Below are positions 1 to 7,797 of a stretch of 64,000 nt of DNA, piece by piece. How positions within the stretch are numbered: the stretch's first letter is position 1; each line of letters starts with the position of its first letter. The notes under the pieces are model-generated. The model made no database searches. It saw only the letters and a list, made by a program, of their open reading frames with translations, and was not told where the DNA came from. The position numbers and the translations under genes are program-made. Source of the DNA: Enterovibrio calviensis DSM 14347 (lineage in GTDB: Bacteria; Pseudomonadota; Gammaproteobacteria; Enterobacterales; Vibrionaceae); assembly GCF_000621165.1 (NCBI RefSeq), contig NZ_JHZA01000011.1, positions 62,001 through 126,000 on the forward strand. Direction: 5' to 3'.

Positions 1-43
1 GCGACTCGGATTCGAAGTCACCCTCTATATCAGCAATCGTTGA
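1..43 (+). CDS. pqqA: PqqA, PQQ precursor peptide (3' end only)
   Basis: From base 2 the frame reads RLGFEVTLYISNR and then a TGA stop. The Glu and Tyr in E-V-T-L-Y have the E-x3-Y spacing that PqqE cross-links when PQQ is made from the peptide. The start lies outside the window. It is followed by a hairpin and then pqqB, the normal pqqA-pqqB order. Only 13 codons are visible, but motif and context make the call strong. Confidence 0.9.
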   Translation, partial: RLGFEVTLYISNR

Positions 44-55
44 GAGAGTCGAAAT

Positions 56-88
56 GGGATGCCGCCCTAAGGGAGCATCCCTTTTTTT
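56..88 (+). terminator. Hairpin with T-run between pqqA and pqqB
   Basis: GGGATGC (56-62) pairs with GCATCCC (75-81), with an inner CCC/GGG pair, and seven Ts follow (82-88). This is a classic intrinsic terminator form. Placed after pqqA it probably acts as a partial terminator, so that the precursor peptide is made in excess over the enzymes downstream; that role is inferred. Confidence 0.8.
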
Positions 89-240
89 ATGCCTTTTTTC
101 TGGCTATCGATACCGCCACAGTGAGCATGGCGAATATCGGTGGCTTACATGTCTAAGTGCATGCTTCAGTTCATGGAAAAGCGCATTCGGAACAGCGCGA
201 ACGAATACGAACTAACACGTCACAACAAAGGAGATGGTGA

Positions 241-1161
241 ATGCAGATAGTGGTACTCGGTTCAGCCGCAGGCGGGGGCTTTCCTCAGTGGAATTGCCAT
301 TGCCGCATGTGTCAGTCAGTCAGAAATGGCACCAGCCGAGCCTTGCCTCGCACTCAGTCTTCCATTGCGGTGAGCGATGACGGTGAACACTGGGTAGTGA
401 TTAACGCCTCCCCCGATATTCGCCAACAGATTAATGCCACGCCTCAGCTTGCAAAAGCATCTGGCGCACGTGGTTCAGCTATTCGTGCCGTGATTGTCAC
501 AGATGCACAAATTGACCACACGACAGGGCTGCTCATCCTGCGTGAAGGCTTGCCACTGGATTTGTATTGCACCACCGAAGTGGCAGAAGAGCTCAGTACC
601 AGTTACCCCATCTTGTCGATGATGAAGCATTGGGAAGGGGGGTATCGCACTCACACGGTAGACGCGCAGTCGTCTGAAGGCTGGAGTATTCCGGCGGTGC
701 CGGCGTTACGTTTTACCCCGATTACGCTAACGTCGAATGCACCGCCATTTTCCCCTTTCCGCAACCGCCCACGCCCCGGTGACAACATCGGGTTGAAAAT
801 CACTGACACCCGAACCGGTAAATCTCTGCTTTATGCGCCCGGCCTTGGGGCAAACGATGATCCCGCTGTTTTAGCCGCGATGGCAGATGCAGATTGCTTG
901 ATGGTAGATGGCACGTTGTGGACGGACGATGAAATGATCCGCGAAGGATTAGGAGAGTCGCTGGGTAGCGACATGGGGCATTTATCCGTATCCGGTGAAA
1001 ACGGCATGTTGTCACTGCTTGCGCAGTATGACAAACCGCGGAAGGTGTTGATCCACATTAACAATACCAACCCGATTTTAGATCCCGATTCTGATGAACA
1101 CCAAGCCGTATTGGCAGCAGGGGTGGACATTGCCTTCGATGGATTGGCAATCACGGTGTAA
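241..1161 (+). CDS. pqqB: PqqB, PQQ biosynthesis hydroxylase
   Basis: 306 aa, full length for PqqB. It belongs to the metallo-beta-lactamase fold and acts in PQQ synthesis as an iron-dependent hydroxylase on the excised Glu-Tyr product. The N-terminus shows the family signature [14 protein letters not shown], including the Cys-x-Cys-x2-Cys structural zinc motif (NCHCRMC), and the C-terminus has the HINNTNPIL segment. AAAGGAG sits upstream of the ATG. It is second in the pqqABCDEF run, with about 200 bp between pqqA and this start. Confidence 0.97.
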   Translation: MQIVVLGSAAGGGFPQWNCHCRMCQSVRNGTSRALPRTQSSIAVSDDGEHWVVINASPDIRQQINATPQLAKASGARGSAIRAVIVTDAQIDHTTGLLILREGLPLDLYCTTEVAEELSTSYPILSMMKHWEGGYRTHTVDAQSSEGWSIPAVPALRFTPITLTSNAPPFSPFRNRPRPGDNIGLKITDTRTGKSLLYAPGLGANDDPAVLAAMADADCLMVDGTLWTDDEMIREGLGESLGSDMGHLSVSGENGMLSLLAQYDKPRKVLIHINNTNPILDPDSDEHQAVLAAGVDIAFDGLAITV

Positions 1162-1207
1162 GCGCAAAACGTCAATAACAAAAAGCGATGCCCAAGGAGG
1201 GACGATG

Positions 1208-1966
1208 ATGAACGCGATGAGTCGAGAAGATTTTCAACATGCACTGCTAACCAAAGGGCAGTATTACCATATTCATCATCCCTTCCATAAAGCCATGTAC
1301 AGCGGCAACTGCTCGAAAGCGCAGATTCGCGCATGGGTGGCAAACCGCTTCTACTACCAAACCTCTATCCCTGTGAAAGATGCGGCCATCATGGCCAATT
1401 GTCGTGATCCGGCGATCCGCCGTGAATGGGTGCAGCGCATTCTTGATCATGATGGGCATCAGAGTTTGGATTGCCAATGGGGCGGTATTGAAGCCTGGCT
1501 TCGTTTAGCAGAAGCCGTCGGATTAGATCGCCAAGATGTGATTGATGAAAAATGGGTGTTGCCCGGCGTGCGTTTTGCGGTGGATGCTTACGTGAATTTT
1601 GCCCGCCGAGCGACGTGGCAAGAAGCAGCATGTTCCTCGTTGACCGAGTTATTTGCGCCGGAAATTCATCAGTCGAGATTGGACTCGTGGCCGACGCATT
1701 ATGGCTGGATTGATCCCGAAGGATTAACCTATTTCCGCCAGCGACTCAGTCAGGCGCGTCGCGATGTACAGCATGGTTTGTCGATCACCCTCGATCATTT
1801 TCAAACCGCAGAGCAGCAAGACAGAGCGCTCAATATCCTTCAGTTTAAGCTCGATATTCTTTGGTCATTATTAGATGCCATCAGCATGGCGTATGAATTT
1901 GAACGTCCGCCGTATGTGGGCATTACCGATAAGCCAGTCTGGCATCATGCGCTGGATCGATCGTAA
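1208..1966 (+). CDS. pqqC: PqqC, pyrroloquinoline-quinone synthase
   Basis: About 252 aa. Cofactor-less oxidase that carries out the final ring closure and oxidation to PQQ. The reading frame is open back to 1094, but that start would lie inside pqqB. AAGGAGG at 1194-1200 points to the ATG pair at 1205/1208, which gives the usual family length. Motifs fit Pqq[12 protein letters not shown] near the N-terminus, then WVANRFYYQ and the helix containing ILDHDG. The C-terminal sequence DAISMAYE is also typical. It starts about 45 bp after pqqB. Confidence 0.97.
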   Translation: MNAMSREDFQHALLTKGQYYHIHHPFHKAMYSGNCSKAQIRAWVANRFYYQTSIPVKDAAIMANCRDPAIRREWVQRILDHDGHQSLDCQWGGIEAWLRLAEAVGLDRQDVIDEKWVLPGVRFAVDAYVNFARRATWQEAACSSLTELFAPEIHQSRLDSWPTHYGWIDPEGLTYFRQRLSQARRDVQHGLSITLDHFQTAEQQDRALNILQFKLDILWSLLDAISMAYEFERPPYVGITDKPVWHHALDRS

Positions 1967-2029
1967 TGGCTGATCGCCAACTAAACTCAATGGCAGGTAA
2001 TAGTGACAGGGAACAAGGAGCGAAAACGC

Positions 2030-2296
2030 GTGACGGATGAAGCGAAGTACCAGCGAAATTCCATGTTTCGCATGCAGTTTGAAAAAGCGCAGGATTGCCA
2101 TGTGCTGCTGTTTCCTGAGGGGATGGTGAAACTGAGTGACAGTGCTGCGGAGATCTTAACGCAGTTTGCTTCACCTCGTGCGGTTAGCGAAGTGATTGCG
2201 CTGCTGGAAGAAAAATTCCCCGGTGCGGATTTGGCAGACGATGTGCATCAATTTGTGGAGGTGGCTTATGACAAAAAATGGATCGAGCGCTGTTAA
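2030..2296 (+). CDS. pqqD: PqqD, PqqA chaperone
   Basis: About 88 aa. Binds the PqqA peptide and presents it to PqqE. I start it at the GTG at 2030: AAGGAG lies 9 nt upstream and the length then matches the family (about 90 aa). An earlier ATG at 2003 would put that ribosome-binding site inside the gene. The winged-helix core [13 protein letters not shown] and the C-terminal segment [11 protein letters not shown] are typical. The end overlaps the start of pqqE by 29 bp, suggesting translational coupling. Confidence 0.93.
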   Translation: MTDEAKYQRNSMFRMQFEKAQDCHVLLFPEGMVKLSDSAAEILTQFASPRAVSEVIALLEEKFPGADLADDVHQFVEVAYDKKWIERC

Positions 2297-3398
2297 TCCC
2301 CCGCTATGGTTGTTGGCAGAGCTGACTTATCGTTGCCCGCTTCACTGTGCTTATTGCTCCAATCCGCTCAATCTCGGCGACGCGGCAGACGAGCTTTCCA
2401 CCGAAGAGTGGTGTCGTGTACTGACTCAAGGACGCGAGCTTGGGGCGGTGCAGCTGGGCTTTTCGGGTGGCGAGCCTTTGCTTCGTAAAGATCTCGAACA
2501 GTTGGTCGCTCATGCCCATCAATTGGGTTACTACACCAACTTGATCACCTCTGCGGTCGGTTTAACAGAAAGGCGTATTGAAGCCTTAAAGCGGGCAGGG
2601 TTGGATCATATTCAGATCAGCTTTCAATCTGCCGATCCGGATTTAAGCGATGCGATCGCAGGAAAACGGCATGCCTTCGCGCACAAGAAAGCCATGTTCA
2701 ATGCGGTGAAAGCGCAGGGTTTCCCCATGGTGATGAACGTGGTGATCACGCGACAGAATATTGAATCGATTGAAGCCATCATGGCGTTAGCCATTGAACT
2801 GAATGCCGATTTCGTAGAGCTAGCCACCTCGCAATATTACGGCTGGGCGCTGCATAATCGTGACGCTTTGTTGCCAACGCGCACGCAGGTTGAGCAGGCG
2901 GAAGCCAAGGTCAACGCATTGCGAGACAAGCAACAAGGCGAAGGACCCAAGTTTATCTTTGTCACGCCGGATTATCACGAAGATCGCCCCAAGCCATGCA
3001 TGAGTGGCTGGGGAAATATTTTCATCAACATCGCGCCTGATGGTTTGGCGCTGCCTTGCCATAGCGCAGCGCTACTGGATCTGCCGCACCCCAATGTCAA
3101 AGAGCACGCACTTGCTGACATTTGGTACCACGCTGATAGCTTTAATCGCTTCCGCGGATTTGACTGGATGCGGGAACCTTGCCGAAGCTGTAATGAGAAG
3201 GAAAAGGATTATGGCGGTTGTCGGTGTCAGGCGATGTTGCTGACTGGCGACCCCGCAAACGCGGATCCGGTTTGCAGCAAGTCTCCTGATCATCACGTGA
3301 TCGAAGAGGCAGTTGCGAAGGCCAATCAAGGCTGTCATAGCATGGCATTGGCGCGAACCGTGAAGAACAGCCAGATCATCCTTTCCGTGAAACCCTGA
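2268..3398 (+). CDS. pqqE: PqqE, radical SAM/SPASM peptide cyclase
   Basis: 376 aa. Forms the carbon-carbon bond between Glu and Tyr of PqqA. The radical-SAM CX3CX2C cluster motif is C23-C27-C30. The C-terminal SPASM region supplies further cluster cysteines ([35 protein letters not shown]). The start at 2268 is chosen over the longer open frame from 2196 because GGAGG at 2257-2261 precedes it and the protein then begins next to the radical-SAM barrel as in homologues. Confidence 0.97.
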   Translation: MTKNGSSAVNPPLWLLAELTYRCPLHCAYCSNPLNLGDAADELSTEEWCRVLTQGRELGAVQLGFSGGEPLLRKDLEQLVAHAHQLGYYTNLITSAVGLTERRIEALKRAGLDHIQISFQSADPDLSDAIAGKRHAFAHKKAMFNAVKAQGFPMVMNVVITRQNIESIEAIMALAIELNADFVELATSQYYGWALHNRDALLPTRTQVEQAEAKVNALRDKQQGEGPKFIFVTPDYHEDRPKPCMSGWGNIFINIAPDGLALPCHSAALLDLPHPNVKEHALADIWYHADSFNRFRGFDWMREPCRSCNEKEKDYGGCRCQAMLLTGDPANADPVCSKSPDHHVIEEAVAKANQGCHSMALARTVKNSQIILSVKP

Positions 3399-3412
3399 CA
3401 TGAGGAGCGTTT

Positions 3413-5449
3413 ATGGCGAAACCGCACCCAGCTGCACCGGATTGGATCTTGCTGTCGCCGAAGGATCAGCAACTCGACACCGGATGGGTAGGCTATCGTC
3501 ACGTCAGTGGGATGGTGCATTGGCATCATGCGGCATCGGATGATAATCGGCTAAGTGCATCGCTGGTGGTGCCCACTCCCGTGGAAGATGACAGTGGCAT
3601 TACCCATGCGCTCGAGCATATGGTGTTACGTGGGTCGATGCGATTCCCCGAACGTGAAACCTTTTTCTCTCTGCGCAGCGAGTTGGCGCTGTTGGAATTT
3701 AACGCGAGCACTAAAAAAGAATCGACGCGATTTCATTTGTCAGGCTATGACCCCCATTCAGCGTTACGAGGGATCGGCTTTTTTGCTGACAGTGTGCTGT
3801 CTCCCCAATTGACTTTAGAGGACTTTGAGCAAGAGATTTTCCATCCTCAAGGGGGCGGCATAGGTGGCACCTTGTATCGCGAAATCAACGAATACATGGG
3901 CTTTGAGCGGTTTCGTGCTTCCACCGTGCAAGCGGCAAACAGCGTGCCGCGTGCTGCGTTATTCGGCGGTATGCCTGATACCGTCACGCAGTTGGATATT
4001 GCGGCGCTTCGCCGCTATCACCATCACTACTATCGCCCTGAAAATATCTTACTGCTCACTGCGGGATCATGGCCGATGGTGCCGCTGTGGCGTCAAATGT
4101 CAAAAGCGCTGGAAGGCGTAAGCGCGCCGTTTTCTGTCACGTTGAACGAGCAACATATTCTCTCTTCTGTCGCGGCTGAAAAAGACGATGAACGCATTGA
4201 GACGTTGTCGTTATCTCCCCATTGGGCAGCGGTGTTACATACCACTTTAAGTTCACCCAAGTACGGGCAGCTTTTGAGTAACCTCGGTGCGCAGTTGCTT
4301 CCTTTGAATAATGATTTTCAACCCGCGCCAGCGTTGCGATTTCGTGCTTCACAACAATGCTCACTCTCTGTTCTTGAGCGCTTAGTGGACCTTGCGCGCC
4401 AACGTTTATCCCCTAAACGTACGGCATGGCAATCGGGTTATTTTAAGCTTCAACAAGGCCAAAGCATGGCGACACGGTGGGGGGATGGCTTACAGCGTTT
4501 GTACCATCATTTTTCTACCACGCCGTTTGCGCCACCCCATATGAAAGGGGAAGAGTGCGAACCACTTCCGAGCTTTTCTTTTGCTGAAAGCCCGCCTCAA
4601 GGCGAGTGGGTGACGCCGTGCCCGCCGTTAGCGAGGTTAGCAATATTGTGTCGTTTTAATGCGCGAGATACCGAAACCCGCGCCGATTTGACGCGCTGGC
4701 TTGCGCTTTGTGAGCAGCGAACATTGCGGTGGGCGTGGATGCAGAGCAAGCCTATTTTGGGTGAGATTAAAGAGTGGCACTGCGCCAATGCGGTGGTGAA
4801 AGGGTTGATGGTGGATTTACCCGAAAGCGATGTAGTGGCACTGCGTCATTTTTGGCATCACTCCTTATCTGCGAATGAGATCCATGCGATGGATGCAGAG
4901 TGGCAACACACGGCGCAAGGCATTGTGTTGAACTGCGCGGGGAGTGTGCCTGTGTTCCGTGCAGGCACCATTATGGCAAGTCATCGTGATGATGAAACCG
5001 CGATGCATGTGGCGTTGTCTTTTCCCCATACCACAGAGGCGGGCACGATGGCCGCGTTGGGGCAAGCCGTGATGGCATCTTATCTCCTTCTGCAGCGACG
5101 ACTTGGAGGACGTTGTTATAGCCTAAGTGTTTCACTGGATTTAATGAGTTATGAGCTGACGTTTGACTCGGTCGCGGACAGTGATCCGAGCATTAGTTTC
5201 ATTGCGCTGCTGAATGCCTTTGAAACCTTGTGTTCTCCGTTAGATGACGGGGATATAGAAAAGGTCTGCAGTGGAGGAATGGGGCTGGTCTCGGCACGAT
5301 ACAACAAATCACATGCCCGTTTTCATCAGGCATTGCTCAATACTGTCGGCCGAAGTGTGGCACTGGATTTTTCTGTTGTCTCTCCTGCCAGTTTGGCGCA
5401 GTTGGCAACCCAAGTGCTCTATGCGCTAAAGCACACCACGCTGCATTAA
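3413..5449 (+). CDS. pqqF: PqqF-like zinc protease (M16 family)
   Basis: 678 aa. Predicted to release the modified Glu-Tyr from PqqA. The inverted zinc motif HxxEH is H65-A-L-E68-H69, and the third ligand is probably a Glu in YREINEY (E157 or E160). The N-terminal catalytic lobe is conserved; the C-terminal half is divergent, as usual for PqqF. It is somewhat shorter than the enterobacterial protein (about 760 aa). It begins 14 bp after pqqE and closes the operon, convergent with the response regulator gene. Confidence 0.88.
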   Translation: MAKPHPAAPDWILLSPKDQQLDTGWVGYRHVSGMVHWHHAASDDNRLSASLVVPTPVEDDSGITHALEHMVLRGSMRFPERETFFSLRSELALLEFNASTKKESTRFHLSGYDPHSALRGIGFFADSVLSPQLTLEDFEQEIFHPQGGGIGGTLYREINEYMGFERFRASTVQAANSVPRAALFGGMPDTVTQLDIAALRRYHHHYYRPENILLLTAGSWPMVPLWRQMSKALEGVSAPFSVTLNEQHILSSVAAEKDDERIETLSLSPHWAAVLHTTLSSPKYGQLLSNLGAQLLPLNNDFQPAPALRFRASQQCSLSVLERLVDLARQRLSPKRTAWQSGYFKLQQGQSMATRWGDGLQRLYHHFSTTPFAPPHMKGEECEPLPSFSFAESPPQGEWVTPCPPLARLAILCRFNARDTETRADLTRWLALCEQRTLRWAWMQSKPILGEIKEWHCANAVVKGLMVDLPESDVVALRHFWHHSLSANEIHAMDAEWQHTAQGIVLNCAGSVPVFRAGTIMASHRDDETAMHVALSFPHTTEAGTMAALGQAVMASYLLLQRRLGGRCYSLSVSLDLMSYELTFDSVADSDPSISFIALLNAFETLCSPLDDGDIEKVCSGGMGLVSARYNKSHARFHQALLNTVGRSVALDFSVVSPASLAQLATQVLYALKHTTLH

Positions 5450-5501
5450 TCCTTGTTGATTGAACATTCGGTCGCTAGCGACAACAAGAGCAGTGAGAAG
5501 A

Positions 5502-6170
5502 TCAGCGCCGTAGGTAGCGATCGAAATCAATGTTAGTCACGCCAACCACCGCTTGGATTCGATTGTGGACACCGAGCTTTTTCAAGATTGCAGAGACGTG
5601 GGATTTCACGGTGGTCTCCGAAATGTTGAGGTCGTAAGCGATCTGTTTGTTGGCTGCGCCTTGCGCCATGGACTTCAACACCAACAATTGGCGTCGCGTC
5701 AGGGTGTGCAGCATTTCTGGTGAGAATTGGGGATCGTCGTTGCGTCTTTGTCCGCTGCTATTGTCGTTCTCTGCTCGAATAATGTCCGCTGGCAGATAAA
5801 CGTGACCGTCCAGTATTTGTTCAAATGCCTCGCGCATTTTCTCTCTCGGAGCGCTCTTCGCGATGAAACCGACAGCACCGTACGCGATGGTTTGTAGAAT
5901 AATTTGTTTGTTGGTTTCCGCTGAAATAATGGCGACAGGAATAGTGGGGAATTGATTGCGTAGCTCAAGTAAGCCTTTAAGGCCCGCCATACCCGGCATA
6001 TTTAGATCCAGTAAAATCAGGTCCAAATCTGAGTGGTCTTGTGCCAATACGAGCGTGTGCTCAATGTCTTCCGATTGAAGAATGTCGCACTCTTCGTAAC
6101 GTCCGCGAATGACGGAGATTAATGCGTCACGAAAAAGAGGATGATCATCGGCAACGAGAAATTTGTACAT
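5502..6170 (-). CDS. LuxR-type response regulator (AgmR/ErbR-like)
   Basis: 222 aa. N-terminal receiver domain with acidic pair D8-D9, phospho-acceptor D55 (LLDLNMPG) and the lysine in FIAKS. The C-terminal LuxR/NarL helix-turn-helix contains LTRRQLLVLKSMAQGAANKQIA and KSHVSAILKKLGV. Regulators of this type control PQQ-dependent alcohol dehydrogenase genes in Pseudomonas. It lies between pqqF (convergent) and the FIST/kinase pair (divergent), so it is probably the partner of that kinase. The target genes are inferred. Confidence 0.9.
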   Translation of the reverse strand: MYKFLVADDHPLFRDALISVIRGRYEECDILQSEDIEHTLVLAQDHSDLDLILLDLNMPGMAGLKGLLELRNQFPTIPVAIISAETNKQIILQTIAYGAVGFIAKSAPREKMREAFEQILDGHVYLPADIIRAENDNSSGQRRNDDPQFSPEMLHTLTRRQLLVLKSMAQGAANKQIAYDLNISETTVKSHVSAILKKLGVHNRIQAVVGVTNIDFDRYLRR

Positions 6171-6528
6171 AAAACAGTCCTTTCAAGTAGTCGCACCACC
6201 ATCGTCCTGACAGGGCTCACAACTATATTGCTGCTGGTAAAAACTGACATTACTTTGTTTTAATTGTGATTTTCTGCGGTTTGATTATGTGGGGCGTATC
6301 ATCACGACATAGATAATCAAACGCTTTGACAGCACTTCAGTGTAGTGACCCTGATTCCACTTGTGACCCATAGGGTGTCACATTCTTGAAAATTTTGGTC
6401 AACAGACTTTGCAAATTTGTAAATATCCTTCCTAAGTATGAGGTTTCATTCCTCCCTGACCGAGTAAACTAAAACATACGCAACCGTATTCGGACTCGCT
6501 CAACATGATGTGCGAGCAGGAGGGTGAC
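6171..6528. promoter_or_regulatory. Divergent promoter region, response regulator / nosP
   Basis: 358 bp without a gene. It contains a direct repeat GTGACCC (6345-6351 and 6363-6369, 18 bp apart) whose second copy is the left arm of an imperfect dyad ending GGGTGTCACA (6362-6382). These are candidate operator sites for the adjacent regulator. No clear -35/-10 pair could be assigned. Confidence 0.45.
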
Positions 6529-7797
6529 ATGGCAGCAGTTCAACCATCAGTAACTCAAGCATCAGATAATCAACAAGCCATCTATCGCGCCGCAACCTAT
6601 CAACTGGATGCTGGTAAAGCGGCACATGAACTGGCGCTTCAGCTTGATAATGAAGAGATAGGCTTTGTGTTGTTCTTTTGTTCATCGGCCTACGATTTGG
6701 AGGCGTTGGGGAAAGAAATGAACCATGCCTTTTCGCATTGTGAGGTCATGGGATGCACCTCCGCGGGTGAAATTACGCAATCTGGCTATGCCAAAAGCAG
6801 CATCAGCGCGCTGGGTTTCTCGCGTCGCGATTTCAAAGTGTCGGGCGCGCGCGTTCCCCTCGAAGAGTTCGATTTACAAGCGGCGCAGTTGTGTGTGAGT
6901 TCGCTGGTAGAAGCGTGTCAGCAAGATCAGAAAGCGCCTATCGGCAGCAATACCTTTGTGTTGACCTTAATTGATGGTCTCTCACCGAACGAAGAAAGGT
7001 TTTTGGTGACCTTGGACACGGCGCTCGGACGCTTACCTCACTTTGGCGGGTCGGCGGGCGATGACATCAACCTAGCAAACACCCATGTCTACAGTGAGGG
7101 CGCGTTCCATACCGAGTCGGCGATTGTGGTGATGTTCAACACCCATTGCCCGTTCGAAGTTTTTACCACCCACCACATAGAAAGCCTTGAGAGTAAATTG
7201 GTGGTAACCGAAGCTGATTGCACAGCACGACGTGTCTATGAATTTAACGCTGAGCCTGCCGCACAAGTTTATGCGCGAGAAGTGGGGATTGCGCTAGAAG
7301 ATCTGCGCCCTGAAATTTATGCCCTTCATCCGTTGGCAGTGCTGATTGGCGATCAGTATTACGTTCGCTCTATCCAAAAGGTCAATGACGACCTGAGCCT
7401 CGATTTTTATTGCGCCGTGGACGATGGCATCGTGGTGACCGCAATGCAGCCCGGCGATTTGTTTGCTGACACCCAAGAGAAGCTCAGTGCCATCGAAGCC
7501 CGTATCGGCCAGCTTGAACTGACGTTAGGGTGCGATTGTTTCTTACGTCGTTTGGAAATCGAGCAAGCACAAATGCGTGACAAAGCGAAAGCCATGTTCT
7601 CGCGATTTCGATTGCTGGGTTTCAATACTTACGGTGAGCAGCTAAACGGCATTCACATGAACCAAACCCTAACCGGAGTGATGATTGGTCGGCCGCCCCA
7701 GCCTCCAGAACCTGAGTTTGAAAATGGCCAAAGCGACGACGGCTTCGAAACAAAAGGCGATGCAACCAAAGGCGAAGCAGCGAGAAAGGTAGGGTAA
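6529..7797 (+). CDS. NosP-like FIST-domain sensor protein
   Basis: About 422 aa. An N-terminal FIST domain (roughly residues 25-220, with GCTSAGEI and FGGSAGDD) is followed by a FIST_C domain (roughly 225-390). FIST proteins next to PAS histidine kinases (PA1975/PA1976 in P. aeruginosa, VpsV/VpsS in Vibrio cholerae) are described as NosP, a haem-binding nitric oxide sensor that controls the kinase. AGGAGG at 6518-6523 favours the ATG at 6529 over 6505/6508. The gene abuts the kinase directly. Haem binding here is inferred from family and context. Confidence 0.85.
   Translation: MAAVQPSVTQASDNQQAIYRAATYQLDAGKAAHELALQLDNEEIGFVLFFCSSAYDLEALGKEMNHAFSHCEVMGCTSAGEITQSGYAKSSISALGFSRRDFKVSGARVPLEEFDLQAAQLCVSSLVEACQQDQKAPIGSNTFVLTLIDGLSPNEERFLVTLDTALGRLPHFGGSAGDDINLANTHVYSEGAFHTESAIVVMFNTHCPFEVFTTHHIESLESKLVVTEADCTARRVYEFNAEPAAQVYAREVGIALEDLRPEIYALHPLAVLIGDQYYVRSIQKVNDDLSLDFYCAVDDGIVVTAMQPGDLFADTQEKLSAIEARIGQLELTLGCDCFLRRLEIEQAQMRDKAKAMFSRFRLLGFNTYGEQLNGIHMNQTLTGVMIGRPPQPPEPEFENGQSDDGFETKGDATKGEAARKVG

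Noticed and set aside
1094-1207. Upstream extension of pqqC to 1094
   Set aside because: It would lie inside pqqB, has no ribosome site, and adds 38 residues not expected in PqqC; AAGGAGG supports 1205/1208.
831-1343. 170-codon minus-strand open frame over pqqB/pqqC
   Set aside because: Antisense to two well-identified genes; no ribosome site and no recognisable protein.
5471-5482. Perfect 12-bp palindrome GTCGCTAGCGAC after pqqF
   Set aside because: No T-run on either strand, and no second copy was noticed; too little to call a terminator or operator.
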